Positions 39,435-49,781 of a DNA stretch of 64,000 nucleotides are shown here, in pieces. Below the pieces are notes generated by a model that worked only from the letters and a program-made list of their open reading frames with translations, ran no database searches and was not told the origin of the DNA. The position numbers and the translations under genes were made by a program. This DNA comes from Prevotella dentasini JCM 15908 (lineage in GTDB: Bacteria > Bacteroidota > Bacteroidia > Bacteroidales > Bacteroidaceae), in NCBI RefSeq assembly GCF_000614065.1, contig NZ_BAKG01000014.1:25114-89113 (forward strand). Reading direction: 5' to 3'. Position 1 is the stretch's first letter. Each line of letters starts with the position of its first letter.

Positions 39435-41458
39435 ATGAAGAAAAGAACAATCCTTCTCGCTCTGGCGTTCGGTGTACTCACCGCCAACGCACAGACGCTC
39501 TCGTCAGGTATCGATAAGGCGAACCTTGACACCAGTATCAAACCCGGTAACGACTTCTACCGCTATGCAGCAGGCGGCTGGCTGAAGTCGCATCCGCTTG
39601 ATGCCGAGCATACCGACAACGGTGCCTTTACCGACCTCTACGAGGAAAATCAGGTGCGAATCCAAAACCTTATCCTCGAATATGCAAGCAAACCGCAGGC
39701 CAAGGGGACGCTCGGGCAGAAGCTCGGGACGCTCTACAACCTGATGATGGACAGCGTCCGCCTCAACCGTGAGGGCTACAACCCCATCAAGCCGACACTC
39801 GCACGCATCGCCGCCATCAGGGACCGCCACGAGTATCAGCTCGTAACCGCACAGCTCGACCGCATGGGCGAGAGTACGATGATGTTCGGTGTAGGCGTGG
39901 ATGCCGACCTGCGCAATGCCGGCATGAACATTGTCTCCATCGGACAGGGCGGCACCGGACTCGGCACGCGCGACTATTACCTCAACGACGACGCCCAGAC
40001 GATGAAGGTGCGCAATGCCTACAAGGCTTATCTGAAGCGTCTCTTCGAGATGGTAGGCAACGATGCCGCCACGGCAGAGAAGAAGATGCAGGCCGTGCTT
40101 GCCATCGAGACACGCATAGCAAAGGCAAGCTACAGCCGCGTAGACCTGCGCGACATCAACAAGAATTACCATAAGATGAGCTATAATCAGCTTGTCAGCG
40201 ACTTCCCGGGCATAGACTGGGGCAACGCTTTCTTGCAGAACGGATTCCCGAAGTTCGACGAGGTGGTTGTCGGACAGCCTGAACCGATTCACGAAGTGGA
40301 GAAGATTCTTGCCGAGACAGCCCTCGACGACCTCAAGGCATACGCCGAAATAAAGGTCATTTCGGGTGCTGCAGGCAGATGAGCGACGCTTTCCGTGCCG
40401 AATCGTTCAAGTTCAGCAGCGTGTTGAGCGGTGTTCAGCAAGACCGTCCGCGCTGGAAGCGTGCCGTAGGCCTTGTGAGCGGTGTCTTTGGCGATGCCAT
40501 CGGCAAGCTCTATGTAGAGAAGTATTTCCCCGAGAGCAGCAAGAAGCGCATGCTCGAACTCGTTCACAATCTCCAGACTGCCCTTTCGCAGCGCATCAGC
40601 GAGGCTACATGGATGAGCGAAACCACCAAGGCCAAGGCGAAGGACAAGCTCGAGAACTTCATCATCAAGATAGGTTATCCCGACAAGTGGAAGGATTACA
40701 GCGGCCTGCAAGTCTCCGACTCGCTGTCGCTCTACGAGAATCTCGGCCGCATCAGCGAGTTCTTGGCACAGGAAGAGATTGCGCGGAAGGTCAACAAGCC
40801 TGTAGACAAGATGGAATGGGGCATGACTCCGCAGACCATTAACGCCTACTATAACCCGACTACCAACGAAATCTGCTTCCCGGCAGCCATTCTTCAGCCA
40901 CCGTTCTTCGACCCGACAGCCGACGATGCCGCCAATTACGGTGCCATTGGTGCGGTTATCGGCCATGAGATGAGCCACGGATTTGACGATCAGGGCTCGC
41001 AGTTCGACAAGACGGGTAACCAGAATAACTGGTGGACGGAGCAGGACAAGAAGAACTATGAGGTACGCACCAAGATTCTCGAAAACTATTTCAGCACCAT
41101 TGATGCCGTTCCCGGAAAGAAGATTAACGGAAAACTGACCCTCGGTGAGAACATTGGCGACAACGGAGGTCTCAACGTGGCTTTCCGTGCTCTTCAGAAC
41201 AGCCTGAAGACCAATCCTCTCGGAGTTAAGGACGGTTTCACTCCCGAGCAGCGGTTCTTCCTTTCTTGGGCGCGCGTATGGGCCAGCAACGTCCGCCCGG
41301 AGTATGTAGAGTATATCATTACCGTCGATCCGCACTCTCCGAGTGAGGCACGTGTCAATGCCGCTCTGCCGCAAATCGACGCTTGGTACGATGCTTTCCA
41401 CATCAAGAAGAGTGATAAGCTCTACATTCCAAAGAACAAGCGCGCCCACATCTGGTAA
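39435..41458 (+). CDS. pepO: M13-family zinc metallopeptidase, PepO/neprilysin type (frame break near 40376)
   Basis: About 675 residues when joined. Signal peptide RTILLALAFGVLTANAQ. N-terminal domain: SIKPGNDFYRYAAGGWLKSH. Catalytic domain: NAYYNPTTNEICFPAAILQP, VIGHEMSHGFDDQGSQFD (HExxH), then GENIGDNGGLNVAF (third ligand region). It ends with a short basic tail rather than the usual CxxW; the last residue is Trp. The frame breaks where ISGAAG should continue as (Q)MSDAFRAESF; one base is lost near GCAGGCAGATG. Both halves are otherwise perfect. It cleaves peptides in the periplasm. Confidence 0.92.
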
Positions 41459-41481
41459 ACGTCTTGTCTCCATATAACTTC

Positions 41482-41519
41482 GATTCCCCCAATGATTCTT
41501 GGAAATCATTGGGGGAATC
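41482..41519 (+). terminator. Terminator of the M13 peptidase gene
   Basis: GATTCCCCCAATGATT (41482-41497) pairs perfectly with AATCATTGGGGGAATC (41504-41519). Only a short T stretch follows. Confidence 0.8.
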
Positions 41520-41680
41520 TGCATTTATAGAAGTTTTATTTTTCTAATTCTTGCTTGGAAGTCTTTAGCGTCTTCTTCTAAAAGCCATTAAAAAGCATCA
41601 CTAACTGATTATTATTGGAAATTAAGGCATTAATAATCACAAGGTGAAAGTGTTCTCCTGATTTTTTGAGATGGTATTTC

Positions 41681-42582
41681 TCACTTCCGCTCCTCGCCCT
41701 TCCTTTTCTCTCCGTCTGTCTCATCCCGCATCCGCACGCACTCTTCCTGCATCTTCCCTGCACGCTCCTTGGCCATGCGTGCCGGCTCGCTGTCGGCCTC
41801 GTCCTCGGGACGGATGCGCATGGTATGGGCTTGTGCTATAAGGTCTTTCACGACCTCGCCTCCTGCTATCAGCCCTGCCGTAGCAGGCACCCAAGCGTTG
41901 GAGCTGGGGACGGTATGGCGTTCGGCAGACTTTCCCGTGTCCGTGTCGGGACTGACGGGACGAGACTGGCATGCGGTATCGGGCAGTCCGATGCTCTCCA
42001 GTGGCTCTTCCGGGCTGTAGACTACCTTGACGTGCCTGATGCCAGTCTTGCGGAGCTTCTTTCGGATGACCTTGGCAAGCGGGTCGTTGATGGTCTTGAA
42101 TATATCGGTTACGCAAAACCGGGTGGCATCGAGCTTGTAGGCGGCACCCATACACGACAGCATCGGTATGCCCATATCGTGGCAGCGGCAGATGAGGTCG
42201 AGCTTTGCCTTAACCGTATCGATGCAGTCTACTACATAGTCGTAGTGGGAAAAGTCGAACAGATGGGCCTTGTCGGCAGATAGAACGTCTGATGCTTGCG
42301 GACAATGCAGTGGGGATTGATGTCGCGGATGCGTGCCTCGGCAACGTCCACCTTGTATTGGCCCACCGTAGAAAGCGTTGCTATCAGCTGGCGGTTGAGA
42401 TTGCTCAGACAGACGCGGTCGTCGTCTATCACGTCAATGGCTCCCACGCCGCTCCGTGCCAGCACTTCCACGGCATATCCGCCTACTCCTCCCACACCGA
42501 AAACAGCCACGCGGCTGCCGCGGAGGGTATCGATGGCAGGCTTGCCCAACAGCATCTGGGTTCTGGAAAATTGGTCTTGCAT
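41681..42582 (-). CDS. tcdA: tRNA threonylcarbamoyladenosine dehydratase (frame break near 42275)
   Basis: E1-like adenylating enzyme that cyclises t6A37 of tRNA to ct6A. About 301 residues from ATG 42582 (MQDQFSRTQMLLGKPAIDTL). The nucleotide loop GVGGVGGYAVEVLARSG and DDDRVCLSNLNRQL are present. After the break the sequence continues as DKAHLFDFSHYDYVVDCIDT, then MGIPMLSCMGAAYKLDATRF. One G is missing where CTGCCGACAAG should read with GG. The C-terminal 30 residues are a highly charged tail (RMAKERAGKMQEECVRMRDE) beyond the catalytic domain. It is monocistronic; a -7 box TAAATTTG on the - strand (42613-42606) sets the start. Confidence 0.88.
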
Positions 42583-42605
42583 ATCGTCATAATCCTTTAG
42601 AGTTG

Positions 42606-42613
42606 CAAATTTA
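42606..42613 (-). promoter_or_regulatory. tcdA promoter -7 element
   Basis: TAAATTTG on the - strand, 24 bp upstream of the chosen ATG. It argues against the longer open frame that begins at 42681. Confidence 0.5.
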
Positions 42614-42880
42614 GGCAAAAATGCCGAAACAAACAGGCTGTTGCAGTAAAAAACAAAGTGGGAATAGAGAATACAAGACAAGGAAATACATCTGTCGTGA
42701 TAGGCAAATAATAATGTTTAATGCGTAAAACAGATTATTTTACGTGCAGGAAAAGGTTGTTTGCCAAGCGGGGTAGGAGAGTCGTTTTCAATTCGGCGAG
42801 AGGTCGGGACGTGCCTTGTCTTCATGTCGGCAGGGGACGAAGGCGCATGGCAAAGCCTGTCCCGGAAGGGTGAAAAAATA

Positions 42881-42912
42881 TCTGCCATTCCTCCGCAAGG
42901 GAAGAATGGCAG
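42881..42912 (-). terminator. Terminator of the OsmC-family gene
   Basis: TCTGCCATTCCTCC (42881-42894) pairs with GGAAGAATGGCAGA (42899-42912). On the - strand it is followed by TATTTTTTC. The rest of 42614-42880 shows nothing supportable. Confidence 0.75.
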
Positions 42913-42929
42913 ACAGACGGGGCGGATGT

Positions 42930-43334
42930 TTATTCGTAGACGAAGGTAAAGGCCTTCTCGGCGGTCAGCGAATTGCCGACGAAGCAGCCTTTGTGGGCGA
43001 AGTTTTCGAGCTTCTTGCGGAGCTTCTCGTCGAACTCTGCCTTGAGGTGGAAGGTGATGGGGATGCGCGTAACCGAGAATTTCTCCATGTCTTCCTCACA
43101 TTCCCCTACCTCGGCATAGCAGCCTGCGAAGTCGGCTCCTGCCTTGCCTGCCTGCAAGCCCATGATGGTCAGGGCGCAGGCTGCCAGCGAATTGCCGAGC
43201 AATTCTACGGGTGTCTGGTTCTCGCCCAGTCCTCCCACGGGTTTGCGTGCGTCGGTTGTTACCTTTACTGCGGACTCGTTGTGTACTGCCTCTACTCTTC
43301 CGTTTCCTACATACTTTGCTGTTGTAATGCTCAT
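42930..43334 (-). CDS. OsmC/Ohr-family peroxide-handling protein
   Basis: 134 residues. The two redox cysteines are visible: NSLAACALTIMGLQA (helix Cys) and HKGCFVGNSLTAEKAF (C-terminal Cys). The catalytic Arg lies earlier, in DARKPVGGLGENQTPVELLG. It is a thiol-dependent peroxidase of the OsmC subgroup that reduces organic hydroperoxides in the cytoplasm. Single gene with its own terminator and a -7 box TACCTTTG at 43425-43418 on the - strand. Confidence 0.9.
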   Translation of the reverse strand: MSITTAKYVGNGRVEAVHNESAVKVTTDARKPVGGLGENQTPVELLGNSLAACALTIMGLQAGKAGADFAGCYAEVGECEEDMEKFSVTRIPITFHLKAEFDEKLRKKLENFAHKGCFVGNSLTAEKAFTFVYE

Positions 43335-43465
43335 TGTCTTAAGTTTTTGGGTTGATGAATAATGTTCGGCTTTGTGAATCGTGCCGGACAGGAAAGCCCG
43401 GCATGCCTTTTCGTTGCCAAAGGTAGCATAAATAGCTGAAATAAGCGGTTTATTAATAGATAATA

Positions 43466-43497
43466 TTTGTTATTCTGAACATTTTTCACTATATTTG
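43466..43497 (+). promoter_or_regulatory. Promoter of the 43.6-kb membrane-anchored protein
   Basis: TTTG (43466-43469), 20 bp, TATATTTG (43490-43497). The transcription start is near 43503, which excludes the longer frame from 43495. Confidence 0.75.
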
Positions 43498-43590
43498 CGA
43501 ATAAATCGGGAGGCCCCGCAGGCTGTTGTCCTGTGGGTGGCCTGTCTTTCGGAACGAGCAATAGTATCATATCCTAAACAACGTACAATC

Positions 43591-44118
43591 ATGAAAAAAG
43601 GGGCTAACATTGCCGGGTTGCTTATCTTTCTGGTCTTCCTTTCCATTCTGCTCTATTTTCGGAAATGGGAAGTTGCCTCTGCCTGCGTGGTGGGGATGAT
43701 AGGCGTAGAAGTATGGCGCAGGTATGATAACAGGAAAAAGCCCAAGGAGGTGCGCGCAAAGTCGGCAAGCACGGTAGACGACCTGATAGCGCAGTATGGG
43801 CAGCCCGACGATATTGTCGTCGTCAATCCGCTGCACGCCAACGAGGCAGGAGGCGTGGTCATGGTCTATGGCGAAACGGGGATGCTGGTCATTGACGGGT
43901 ATGCCATAAGTCGGGACGATATACAGGAAGTCAGCCTCGGCAATGATGCCGTACCGCAGCTGACGTGCGACTACCGCCTGATGATTACGACACGGAAGGC
44001 AAATCCGGAATGGATTAGCGTGCCGTTGGGGAGCGAATTGTCTGCTGCCATGGAGGTGGTCGGCAGGTTGCGTCCCTATCTTCCCGTCGGGAGAGTGCTC
44101 GGAGAGTCTGGGCAGTAA
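43591..44118 (+). CDS. Membrane-anchored protein of unknown function
   Basis: 175 residues from ATG 43591. Two close hydrophobic segments (IAGLLIFLVFLSILLYF and VASACVVGMIGVEVW) form a hairpin anchor. The soluble C-terminal 120 residues contain DDLIAQYGQPDDIVVVNPLH, MVYGETGMLVIDGYAI and WISVPLGSELSAAMEVVGRL. The soluble part looks like a small beta-rich PH-like sensor, but I do not recognise a family. It stands alone between OsmC (divergent) and the membrane/XRE pair. Confidence 0.55.
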   Translation: MKKGANIAGLLIFLVFLSILLYFRKWEVASACVVGMIGVEVWRRYDNRKKPKEVRAKSASTVDDLIAQYGQPDDIVVVNPLHANEAGGVVMVYGETGMLVIDGYAISRDDIQEVSLGNDAVPQLTCDYRLMITTRKANPEWISVPLGSELSAAMEVVGRLRPYLPVGRVLGESGQ

Positions 44119-44508
44119 GCGGAACAGGGCTGTGGGCTGCGCTGAATGGGAGGTGTAGTCCCAATCTTTGCCCTTGTAGCTGAATATGATTTGCAATCTG
44201 TTGATAATCAATTGGTTGTAATCGCTGAAACGAAAGTGCCGTTCTCGCGCGGCGAAAGTGCCCGTTTCGTAGGGTCAAAGTGCCGTTCTCGCATCGTGAG
44301 GACGGCACTTTCGTTGTATGGTGGTTTGTATCTCTTGGCTTGTCTTTTGGTCTTCCGTCTCCCATATTTTTGTCTTTAGAGGGATGAAATGACTAATTTA
44401 GGTTAAAAATACCAATCTTTATGTATGGTTTACTTTACTTTTTGAAAAGATTGTATTACTTTTGCGGTATGATAATAACAATCTTGTTGAACGCTAAACA
44501 ATTTGCTT
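44119..44508. other. Intergenic region with palindromic element copy D
   Basis: 390 bp without a gene. It holds AATCTGTTGATAATCA (44195-44210), palindromic element copy D (44230-44314) and a -7 box TACTTTTG (44457-44464) for the following operon. Confidence 0.5.
44230..44314. repeat. Dispersed palindromic element, copy D (long form)
   Basis: The outer arms CGAAAGTGCCGTTCTCGC and its near-complement ending GGACGGCACTTTCG enclose GGCGAAAGTGCCCGTTTCG and TCAAAGTGCCGTTCTCGC. The basic word is therefore present three times plus one reverse copy. Confidence 0.75.
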
Positions 44509-44997
44509 ATGAAACGTGATTATCTTTTGCCGCACATCTTCCGAAAGATAGGCTGGACGGTGTTTGTGCCGTCACTTGTTGTGGTTTTGCTGTTGATAAC
44601 CGACTCCGTCGAATGGTTGCAGGACGACCTGCTGGTCCTCCCGACCTTCCATCTGACCTCCTCCGGACATTTCTTCGGCTCGGGTGTGGATGCGTTCCGC
44701 TTTGGCAAGGAGGAAATGGGTTATGAGCTGATGACCTGTCTGGCCTTGGCGTCGGCCTATATGATTTGCTTCTCGCGTGAGAAGGTAGAGGACGAGTTTG
44801 TGGAACACCTCCGCATGCACTCGCTGCTGTGGGCACTGAAGATGAATACCGTGCTTTTCATGGTCTTTACGTGGTTCTGTTTCGGGGTGGGATATATGAT
44901 TATGGTCGTCCTGTCAATGTTCAGCATCTTCTTCTTTTTCCATTTCCGCTTTCTGTACGAGCTGCACAAGATGAGGAGGAACGGCCATGAAGAATAG
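44509..44997 (+). CDS. Small polytopic membrane protein paired with an XRE regulator
   Basis: 162 residues with four membrane segments: IGWTVFVPSLVVVLLLITDS, a loop of about 45 residues (LPTFHLTSSGHFFGSGVDAF), MTCLALASAYMICFS, ALKMNTVLFMVFTWFCFGVG and MIMVVLSMFSIFFFFHF. I recognise no family name. Its end overlaps the start of an XRE-type regulator by 11 bp, an arrangement seen for small membrane protein/YozG-like regulator pairs. ATG 44509 is preferred to a TTG at 44503. Confidence 0.6.
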   Translation: MKRDYLLPHIFRKIGWTVFVPSLVVVLLLITDSVEWLQDDLLVLPTFHLTSSGHFFGSGVDAFRFGKEEMGYELMTCLALASAYMICFSREKVEDEFVEHLRMHSLLWALKMNTVLFMVFTWFCFGVGYMIMVVLSMFSIFFFFHFRFLYELHKMRRNGHEE

Positions 44998-45187
44998 CAT
45001 CCGGGTGGAGCGGGCCATCCTGCGCATGACGCAGGCGAGGCTGGCAGAGCTGATAGGCGTGTCGCGGCAGACCATTGTTGCCATTGAGAGCGAGAAATAT
45101 GTTCCCTCAACCGTTCTCAGCCTGAAGATTGCCCGTGTGTTCGGGAAGCGCGTCGACGATATCTTCGAGCTTGAGGAGGGCGACTGA
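44987..45187 (+). CDS. Small XRE-family (YozG-like) transcriptional regulator
   Basis: 66 residues, consisting of one helix-turn-helix: MTQARLAELIGVSRQTIVAI, then PSTVLSLKIARVFGKRVDDI, ending FELEEGD. This is the minimal one-domain type that is usually coupled to a membrane protein gene. Overlap with the upstream gene indicates coupled translation. It probably represses its own operon. Confidence 0.9.
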   Translation: MKNSIRVERAILRMTQARLAELIGVSRQTIVAIESEKYVPSTVLSLKIARVFGKRVDDIFELEEGD

Positions 45188-45237
45188 ACGCTGGGGGAGA
45201 GGCTTTGGAAGGCCCTTTCAGGGCTGCTTCCGCCTTG

Positions 45238-45672
45238 CTATTCTCCCTTCCATGTCTTGTCGTCGGGGTCGGCCCATTCTACCTGCACGCCTGAGGCGAA
45301 GGTCTGCTGCAGCTTGCGGCTCTTGGGGTCGCGGCTGCCGGCAGGGAGGAATTTGCACTTTATGCCGCGTATGTTGCGTTCGATGTCGAAGTCGTCGATG
45401 TTGTCTACCGGGTCGCTCTCTACGGTAAGGTGGAATCGGCCCAGTCCGTCGAGTACGACGGTCTTGCCGAGACTCAGCTGATAGCCTATTTCGTCGATGA
45501 GAGAGATGATGAGTCCGTGAACGTCGCCCCGGCTGAAGGAGGTGGCTTCCTGAATGTTCTCGGCCAGTTCGTCGGTCGTGGCCGTCCCCTCGCTGACGAT
45601 GCGTGCGTGCCATTTTCCGCCCCGGTTCTCTTCCTTGAACTTGCTTTGCTGTAGTCTTATCTTGATGGACAT
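45238..45672 (-). CDS. HU-HIG domain DNA-binding protein
   Basis: 144 residues from ATG 45672 (MSIKIRLQQSKFKEENRGGK). IHF/HU-like module: DELAENIQEATSFSRGDVHG, LISLIDEIGYQLSLGKTVVL, DGLGRFHLTVES with the short beta-arm. The tail KTWKGE carries no extra domain. It is smaller than the 31.9-kb paralogue and lacks the winged helix. A -7 box TACATTTG on the - strand (45708-45701) lies about 30 bp upstream. The longer open frame to 46266 is a shadow of cvfB. Confidence 0.85.
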   Translation of the reverse strand: MSIKIRLQQSKFKEENRGGKWHARIVSEGTATTDELAENIQEATSFSRGDVHGLIISLIDEIGYQLSLGKTVVLDGLGRFHLTVESDPVDNIDDFDIERNIRGIKCKFLPAGSRDPKSRKLQQTFASGVQVEWADPDDKTWKGE

Positions 45673-45793
45673 GATGTGGGATTCTGTTGGTTTTACGCTG
45701 CAAATGTACGACAAAAAAATGACTTGACGGAAAAACTGACGTCCGAATAGGGTAGGGCGGACGGGCAAATGGCGGAGAGAACGGAAAAAGAAA

Positions 45794-45843
45794 CTGCCGC
45801 CCCCTTCCTGCGAAAGCATCTTTTTGCAGGAAGGGGGCGGCAG
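45794..45843 (-). terminator. Terminator of cvfB
   Basis: A perfect 18-bp stem: CTGCCGCCCCCTTCCTGC (45794-45811) and its complement (45826-45843). On the - strand it is followed by TTTCTTTTT. Confidence 0.85.
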
Positions 45844-45893
45844 TCGTACCTTGCCGGTCACGGATAGCCGGCAAGGCAAGGGGCGGTATGAAC

Positions 45894-46751
45894 CTACACG
45901 AGCTTGATGCCCAAAGGTCCGACGGTAATCAGCCGACGCTTGTAGAGGTCGCCGACAGCACGCTTGTACACCTTTTTGGAGACTTGGAAACGCCGCTTGA
46001 TGTCTTCGGCCTCGCTCTTGTCGCCCAAGTCGCAGGCTCCGCCGTTGTCCTTGAGGTACTGGAGAAGCACCTCGGCAAAGTCCTCGGCATGCTTCTGCCC
46101 GGAAGGCTGAAGGGTGCAGTCTATCTTTCCGTCGGCGCGGACGGTGGATATGTAGCCTTTCAGCCGGTCGCCTGTATGGATGTACCGGAATATTTGGTCT
46201 TCGTAGACCAGCCCCGGGCAGCAGTTGTCTACGATTACCTTGAAGCCGAGGTCGGTTTTCTGCCATACGAGCAGGTCTGCTTCCTGCCCCGGATGGTAGA
46301 TAGGGGGCGTTTCGCTGAAGTAGTGCTCAACCTTGGCTGAGGCTACGAGGCGGTATGTTTCTTCGTCGAGGTGGATGTGGACAATGTACGAATTGCCTAC
46401 TTCCATGCGCTTTTTCTGTTCGCGGAACGGACAGAAGAGGTCTTTGGTAACGCCCCACGATAGGAAGGCTCCGTACTCGTTGACCCACGAACATTCCAGA
46501 TAGGCGAAGTCGCCAGCCTGTGCCAGTGGCTTCTCTGTGGTGGCGACAGGTCGCTCTTCTTGGTCGAGATAGACGAAAACCTCTATCTCGTCGCCTATTT
46601 CCACCCCTTCGGTACGTATTTCTGCGGCATGAGAATCTCTCCCTCGCGGCCTCCGTCAAGGTAAAGGCCGAAAGGCTCGCCGTTGCCTTCGCGTAAGGCT
46701 ACTTTCTGAACAGTGAGCTTGTTGTATGCTCCTAATGTTATTTTAGACATA
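45894..46751 (-). CDS. cvfB: S1-like RNA-binding protein CvfB (frame break near 46605)
   Basis: About 286 residues when joined. It starts MSKITLGAYNKLTVQKVALR at 46751; GGREGEILMPQKYVPKG then meets a break, since GGGGTGG should hold one more G to continue VEIGDEIEVFVYLDQEERPV. S1-like OB folds follow (WVNEYGAFLSWGVTKDLFCP; GLVYEDQIFRYIHTGDRLKG), then a C-terminal winged helix (DIKRRFQVSKKVYKRAVGDL, YKRRLI). Homologues (YitL/CvfB) bind RNA and affect virulence-factor expression; the molecular role is not settled. It is a single gene followed by a strong terminator. Confidence 0.85.
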
Positions 46752-46845
46752 ATGATTGCGTTTTAATACAGGATGTTCCTGCTGTTGGGATATAATACCT
46801 TTAGGCAGAAGGTGTATGATGGGGATTATCCTTCGGCCAGTCCTT

Positions 46846-47511
46846 TCATTCCGTGCCTTCCGTCTGTATCAGTCCGTCCTTGAGGTGGATGGTTCTGTCC
46901 GTGATGTCTGCCAAGCCTTCGTCGTGGGTTACTATGACAAAGGTCTGACCGAACTTGTCGCGCAGGTCGAAGAAGAGCTGGTGGAGTTCTGCCTTGTTCT
47001 TGCTGTCGAGGCTTCCGGAGGGTTCGTCGGCAAGGATGACGGCCGGATGGTTGACCAAGGCACGTGCTACGGCAACCCGCTGCTTTTCGCCTCCCGACAG
47101 CTCGTTGGGCTTATGGTCGGCACGGTCGGCCAGTCCCATAAACTGCAACAGCTCTTCGGCGTGTCTGCGTGCCTCCTTTGGCTTTGTTCCGGCAATGTAG
47201 GCAGGAATCATAATGTTCTCTATCGCCGTAAATTCGGGTAGGAGCTGATGAAACTGAAAGACGAATCCGAGGTGCTGGTTGCGGAAGTCGCTCAGTTTGT
47301 TGGCGGAGAGCCGGCCTACGTCTACCCCGTCTACGACAACCGAACCGCTGTCTGGATGGTCGAGCGTACCGATAATCTGGAGCAGGGTGGTCTTGCCCGC
47401 TCCCGAAGGCCCCACTATGCTGACCACTTCTCCCTTGTCTATGTGCAGGTCTATGCCTTTGAGGACCTGCAATGAGCCGAAGCTCCTTGTTATACCTTTT
47501 ATATCTATCAT
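46846..47511 (-). CDS. lolD: Lipoprotein-releasing ABC transporter ATPase LolD
   Basis: 221 residues. Walker [13 protein letters not shown]-loop [20 protein letters not shown], signature [17 protein letters not shown], Walker [15 protein letters not shown]-loop IVTHDE. The LolD-type sequence [17 protein letters not shown] marks the MacB/LolD subfamily, which powers release of outer membrane lipoproteins from the inner membrane with a LolC/E permease encoded elsewhere. It follows the antiporter gene on the - strand by 21 bp, so a joint transcript is likely. Confidence 0.85.
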   Translation of the reverse strand: MIDIKGITRSFGSLQVLKGIDLHIDKGEVVSIVGPSGAGKTTLLQIIGTLDHPDSGSVVVDGVDVGRLSANKLSDFRNQHLGFVFQFHQLLPEFTAIENIMIPAYIAGTKPKEARRHAEELLQFMGLADRADHKPNELSGGEKQRVAVARALVNHPAVILADEPSGSLDSKNKAELHQLFFDLRDKFGQTFVIVTHDEGLADITDRTIHLKDGLIQTEGTE

Positions 47512-47532
47512 GATTGGAAGATGATTTTCGTG

Positions 47533-49664
47533 TTACGAATGGCCGATGCCGCCCTTTTTGTATATCCACTCCCGGAACACCTCGTAGGCACTCCGCTCCT
47601 CCGTATGCTGCGGTTGGGTGAACGTCATGTTGTCCATGCGGTCGCCATACTGGTCGGGGAAGATAATCATAAGGGTTTTCCCCCTGAAGTGTCTGTTCAC
47701 TTCGTCGGGCAGACGCTCCATGGCGGTCTTGTAGGAGATGGTTCCCTTTCGTGCCGTAATAATGGCAAAGAGGTGGTCTTCCTGCACGTTTGAGGCCAGT
47801 TCGGGCAGTTCGTTCCAGTGTTCCATCTGCATGTATTCTGCCCTGACGTTGGAATGGCGGTTGCGGATGTAGTTGTTGATGAGCTGTAGGGTATCCTGTC
47901 TGCCGTGGAAGACGATGCGGCACTCTAAGTTTCCTGCCACGCGCGCCAGTCTTTCGAGCCATCTGTAGAAGCCCGGTTCAAATTCCGCACGCGACGGAAC
48001 CGCCACCTGTATTCGCCGGATGGTATTCAGCGGCTGCATGATGCGGGCGATGGTGATTTGCCGGCTCAGTCCGTTGTAGAGGCTTTGGGTAAATTGTCCC
48101 CAGAAGCCCTTGCTCATTTCGGAACGGTTGTGAAGCCCCATGATGACTTCGGAAGCCTGAAACTCCTTGAAGGCATGGCGTATCCCGTTGGCTATGTTGG
48201 CAGCTATGCGCACCTGAGTGGTCATGGGAACGTCGCCCGCACTGGCCACCTGATGCAGGTGCTCCAATAGTCTTTGCCCCTCGGTCTGGTTCCGCGTGGC
48301 GTTGACATCGTCGTAGACAACGTTCAGTGCGACGAGGTCGCGCTTCAGCTTGGGGTTGCGCATCATTGTAGCCAAGGAAATGAGGCTGTCGGCATATTCT
48401 GGATACTTCACGGGAATGAGCATCTTCTCGTCGTCATCAGCCTTTACCATTTCCGGCTCTTCCTTGTTCTCAAGCCTGATGCTCTGTGCCGACCGCTCGG
48501 TAACGACTGTAGAGATGATGCAGGTGAACAATATCATAATGACAATACCGTTCAGCACCTCATTGTCGAAGACGAAATGACCGGGCGAAACGGGCAGTTT
48601 CAGTCCCACCATCACGATGGCTATCGCTCCCGCAGCGTGGGCACTGGTCAGTCCGAACATCATGTGGGCGGTGCGGCGTGGCAGGCGGAACAATGCGGCA
48701 GAGGCGTATGCGGCAACGGCCTTGCCCAGCGTGCCGAAGAAAACGATGGCAAAGACAACCCAGAGTATGCGGACTCCCTCGAAGAGCAGCCTGACATTAA
48801 TCAGCATTCCCACACCGATGAGGAAGTAGGGAATGAAGAGTGCGTTGCCCGTGAACTCGATACGGCTCATCAGCGGTGATACTTTCGGTATGAAGCGGTT
48901 CAGTATCAGCCCGAGTAGAAGGCTCCGAAGATGCCTTCCACGCCTATGGCAGCAGACAGGGCAGCCGAGAGAAACATCGTGGCAAGGATGAAAATGAACT
49001 GCATGACGGCATCGGAATAACGCCGGAGGAACCAACGCGTCATCCGGGGGATGACCATGACCAGACCGATGCTGTAGGCTGCGAGCTTCAGGATGAAGAA
49101 TAGCCAGAACAGGCCGCCTCCGTCGCCCTGCGCCGAGTTCACTACGGTGGCCATGATGACGAGTGCCAGCAGCAGCGAAAGCATCGACGAACCTACGCTG
49201 AGAGTGGAGCTCGGATGCCGCGTCAGTCCGTATCGCCCAACGATGGGGTAGGCTATGAGCGTATTGGAGGCCATGATACAGCCTAAAAGGAGTGCCGCCG
49301 CCGGTGTATAATCCAAAAGAACCGTGCCGGTGAAGTAGGTCAGCAGGAAGGGAATGGAGAATGTAAGCAGCCCGAAAGTGATAATCTGCGCCTTGTTCTT
49401 CTTCATTCCCTCCATGTCCATTTCAAGTCCGGCAAGGAACATGATGTAATAGAGTCCTACCTTTCCGAAAAGCTCGAACGAAGCGTCGCGCTCCAGTATG
49501 TCCAGACCGTATTTTCCGACCAATACTCCTGCCAGTACCATCCCGATGATGTGCGGAATACGCAGTCTGCCCATGATGATGGGGGAGATGAGAATCATCA
49601 GCAGGACGACGAAGAAGATTAGTGTCGGATCCGTGATGGGAAAATATTGTGAGAGGTGCAGCAT
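47533..49664 (-). CDS. KefB/CPA2-type cation/proton antiporter with C-terminal Usp-like domain (frame break near 48911)
   Basis: About 711 residues when joined. Twelve or more membrane helices: LIFFVVLLMILISPIIMGRL, IPHIIGMVLAGVLVGKYGLD and YYIMFLAGLEMDMEGM, with the ion-site region TSAHAAGAIAIVMVG in the C-half. Residues about 450-700 form a soluble domain with Usp-like strands (RIQVAVPSRAEFEPGFYRWL; NLECRIVFHGRQDTLQLINN). GVEGIFGAFYSG should continue LILNRFIPKVSPLM; one G of GGG is missing. No RCK/TrkA-N domain is evident. It probably exchanges Na+ or K+ for H+ across the inner membrane. A - strand -7 box TACCTTTG is at 49695-49688. Confidence 0.85.
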
Positions 49665-49716
49665 CGGGTTGTGAATGTAAATAAGTGCAAAGGTAGCAAA
49701 AAGTTGCGTGTTGTGG

Positions 49717-49746
49717 GTTGAGAGTTGCGAGTTTTTTGTAATTTTG
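49717..49746 (+). promoter_or_regulatory. Promoter of asd
   Basis: GTTG (49717-49720), 18 bp, TAATTTTG (49739-49746), 35 bp before the ATG. It is divergent from the antiporter gene, whose -7 box is at 49688-49695. Confidence 0.6.
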
Positions 49747-49781
49747 CAATGGAAATATTTTTATAATAAACAAATAGGCTT

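Noticed and set aside
40289..41524. 411-residue - strand frame over the M13 gene
   Set aside because: Antisense shadow; the + strand has HExxH and full family length.
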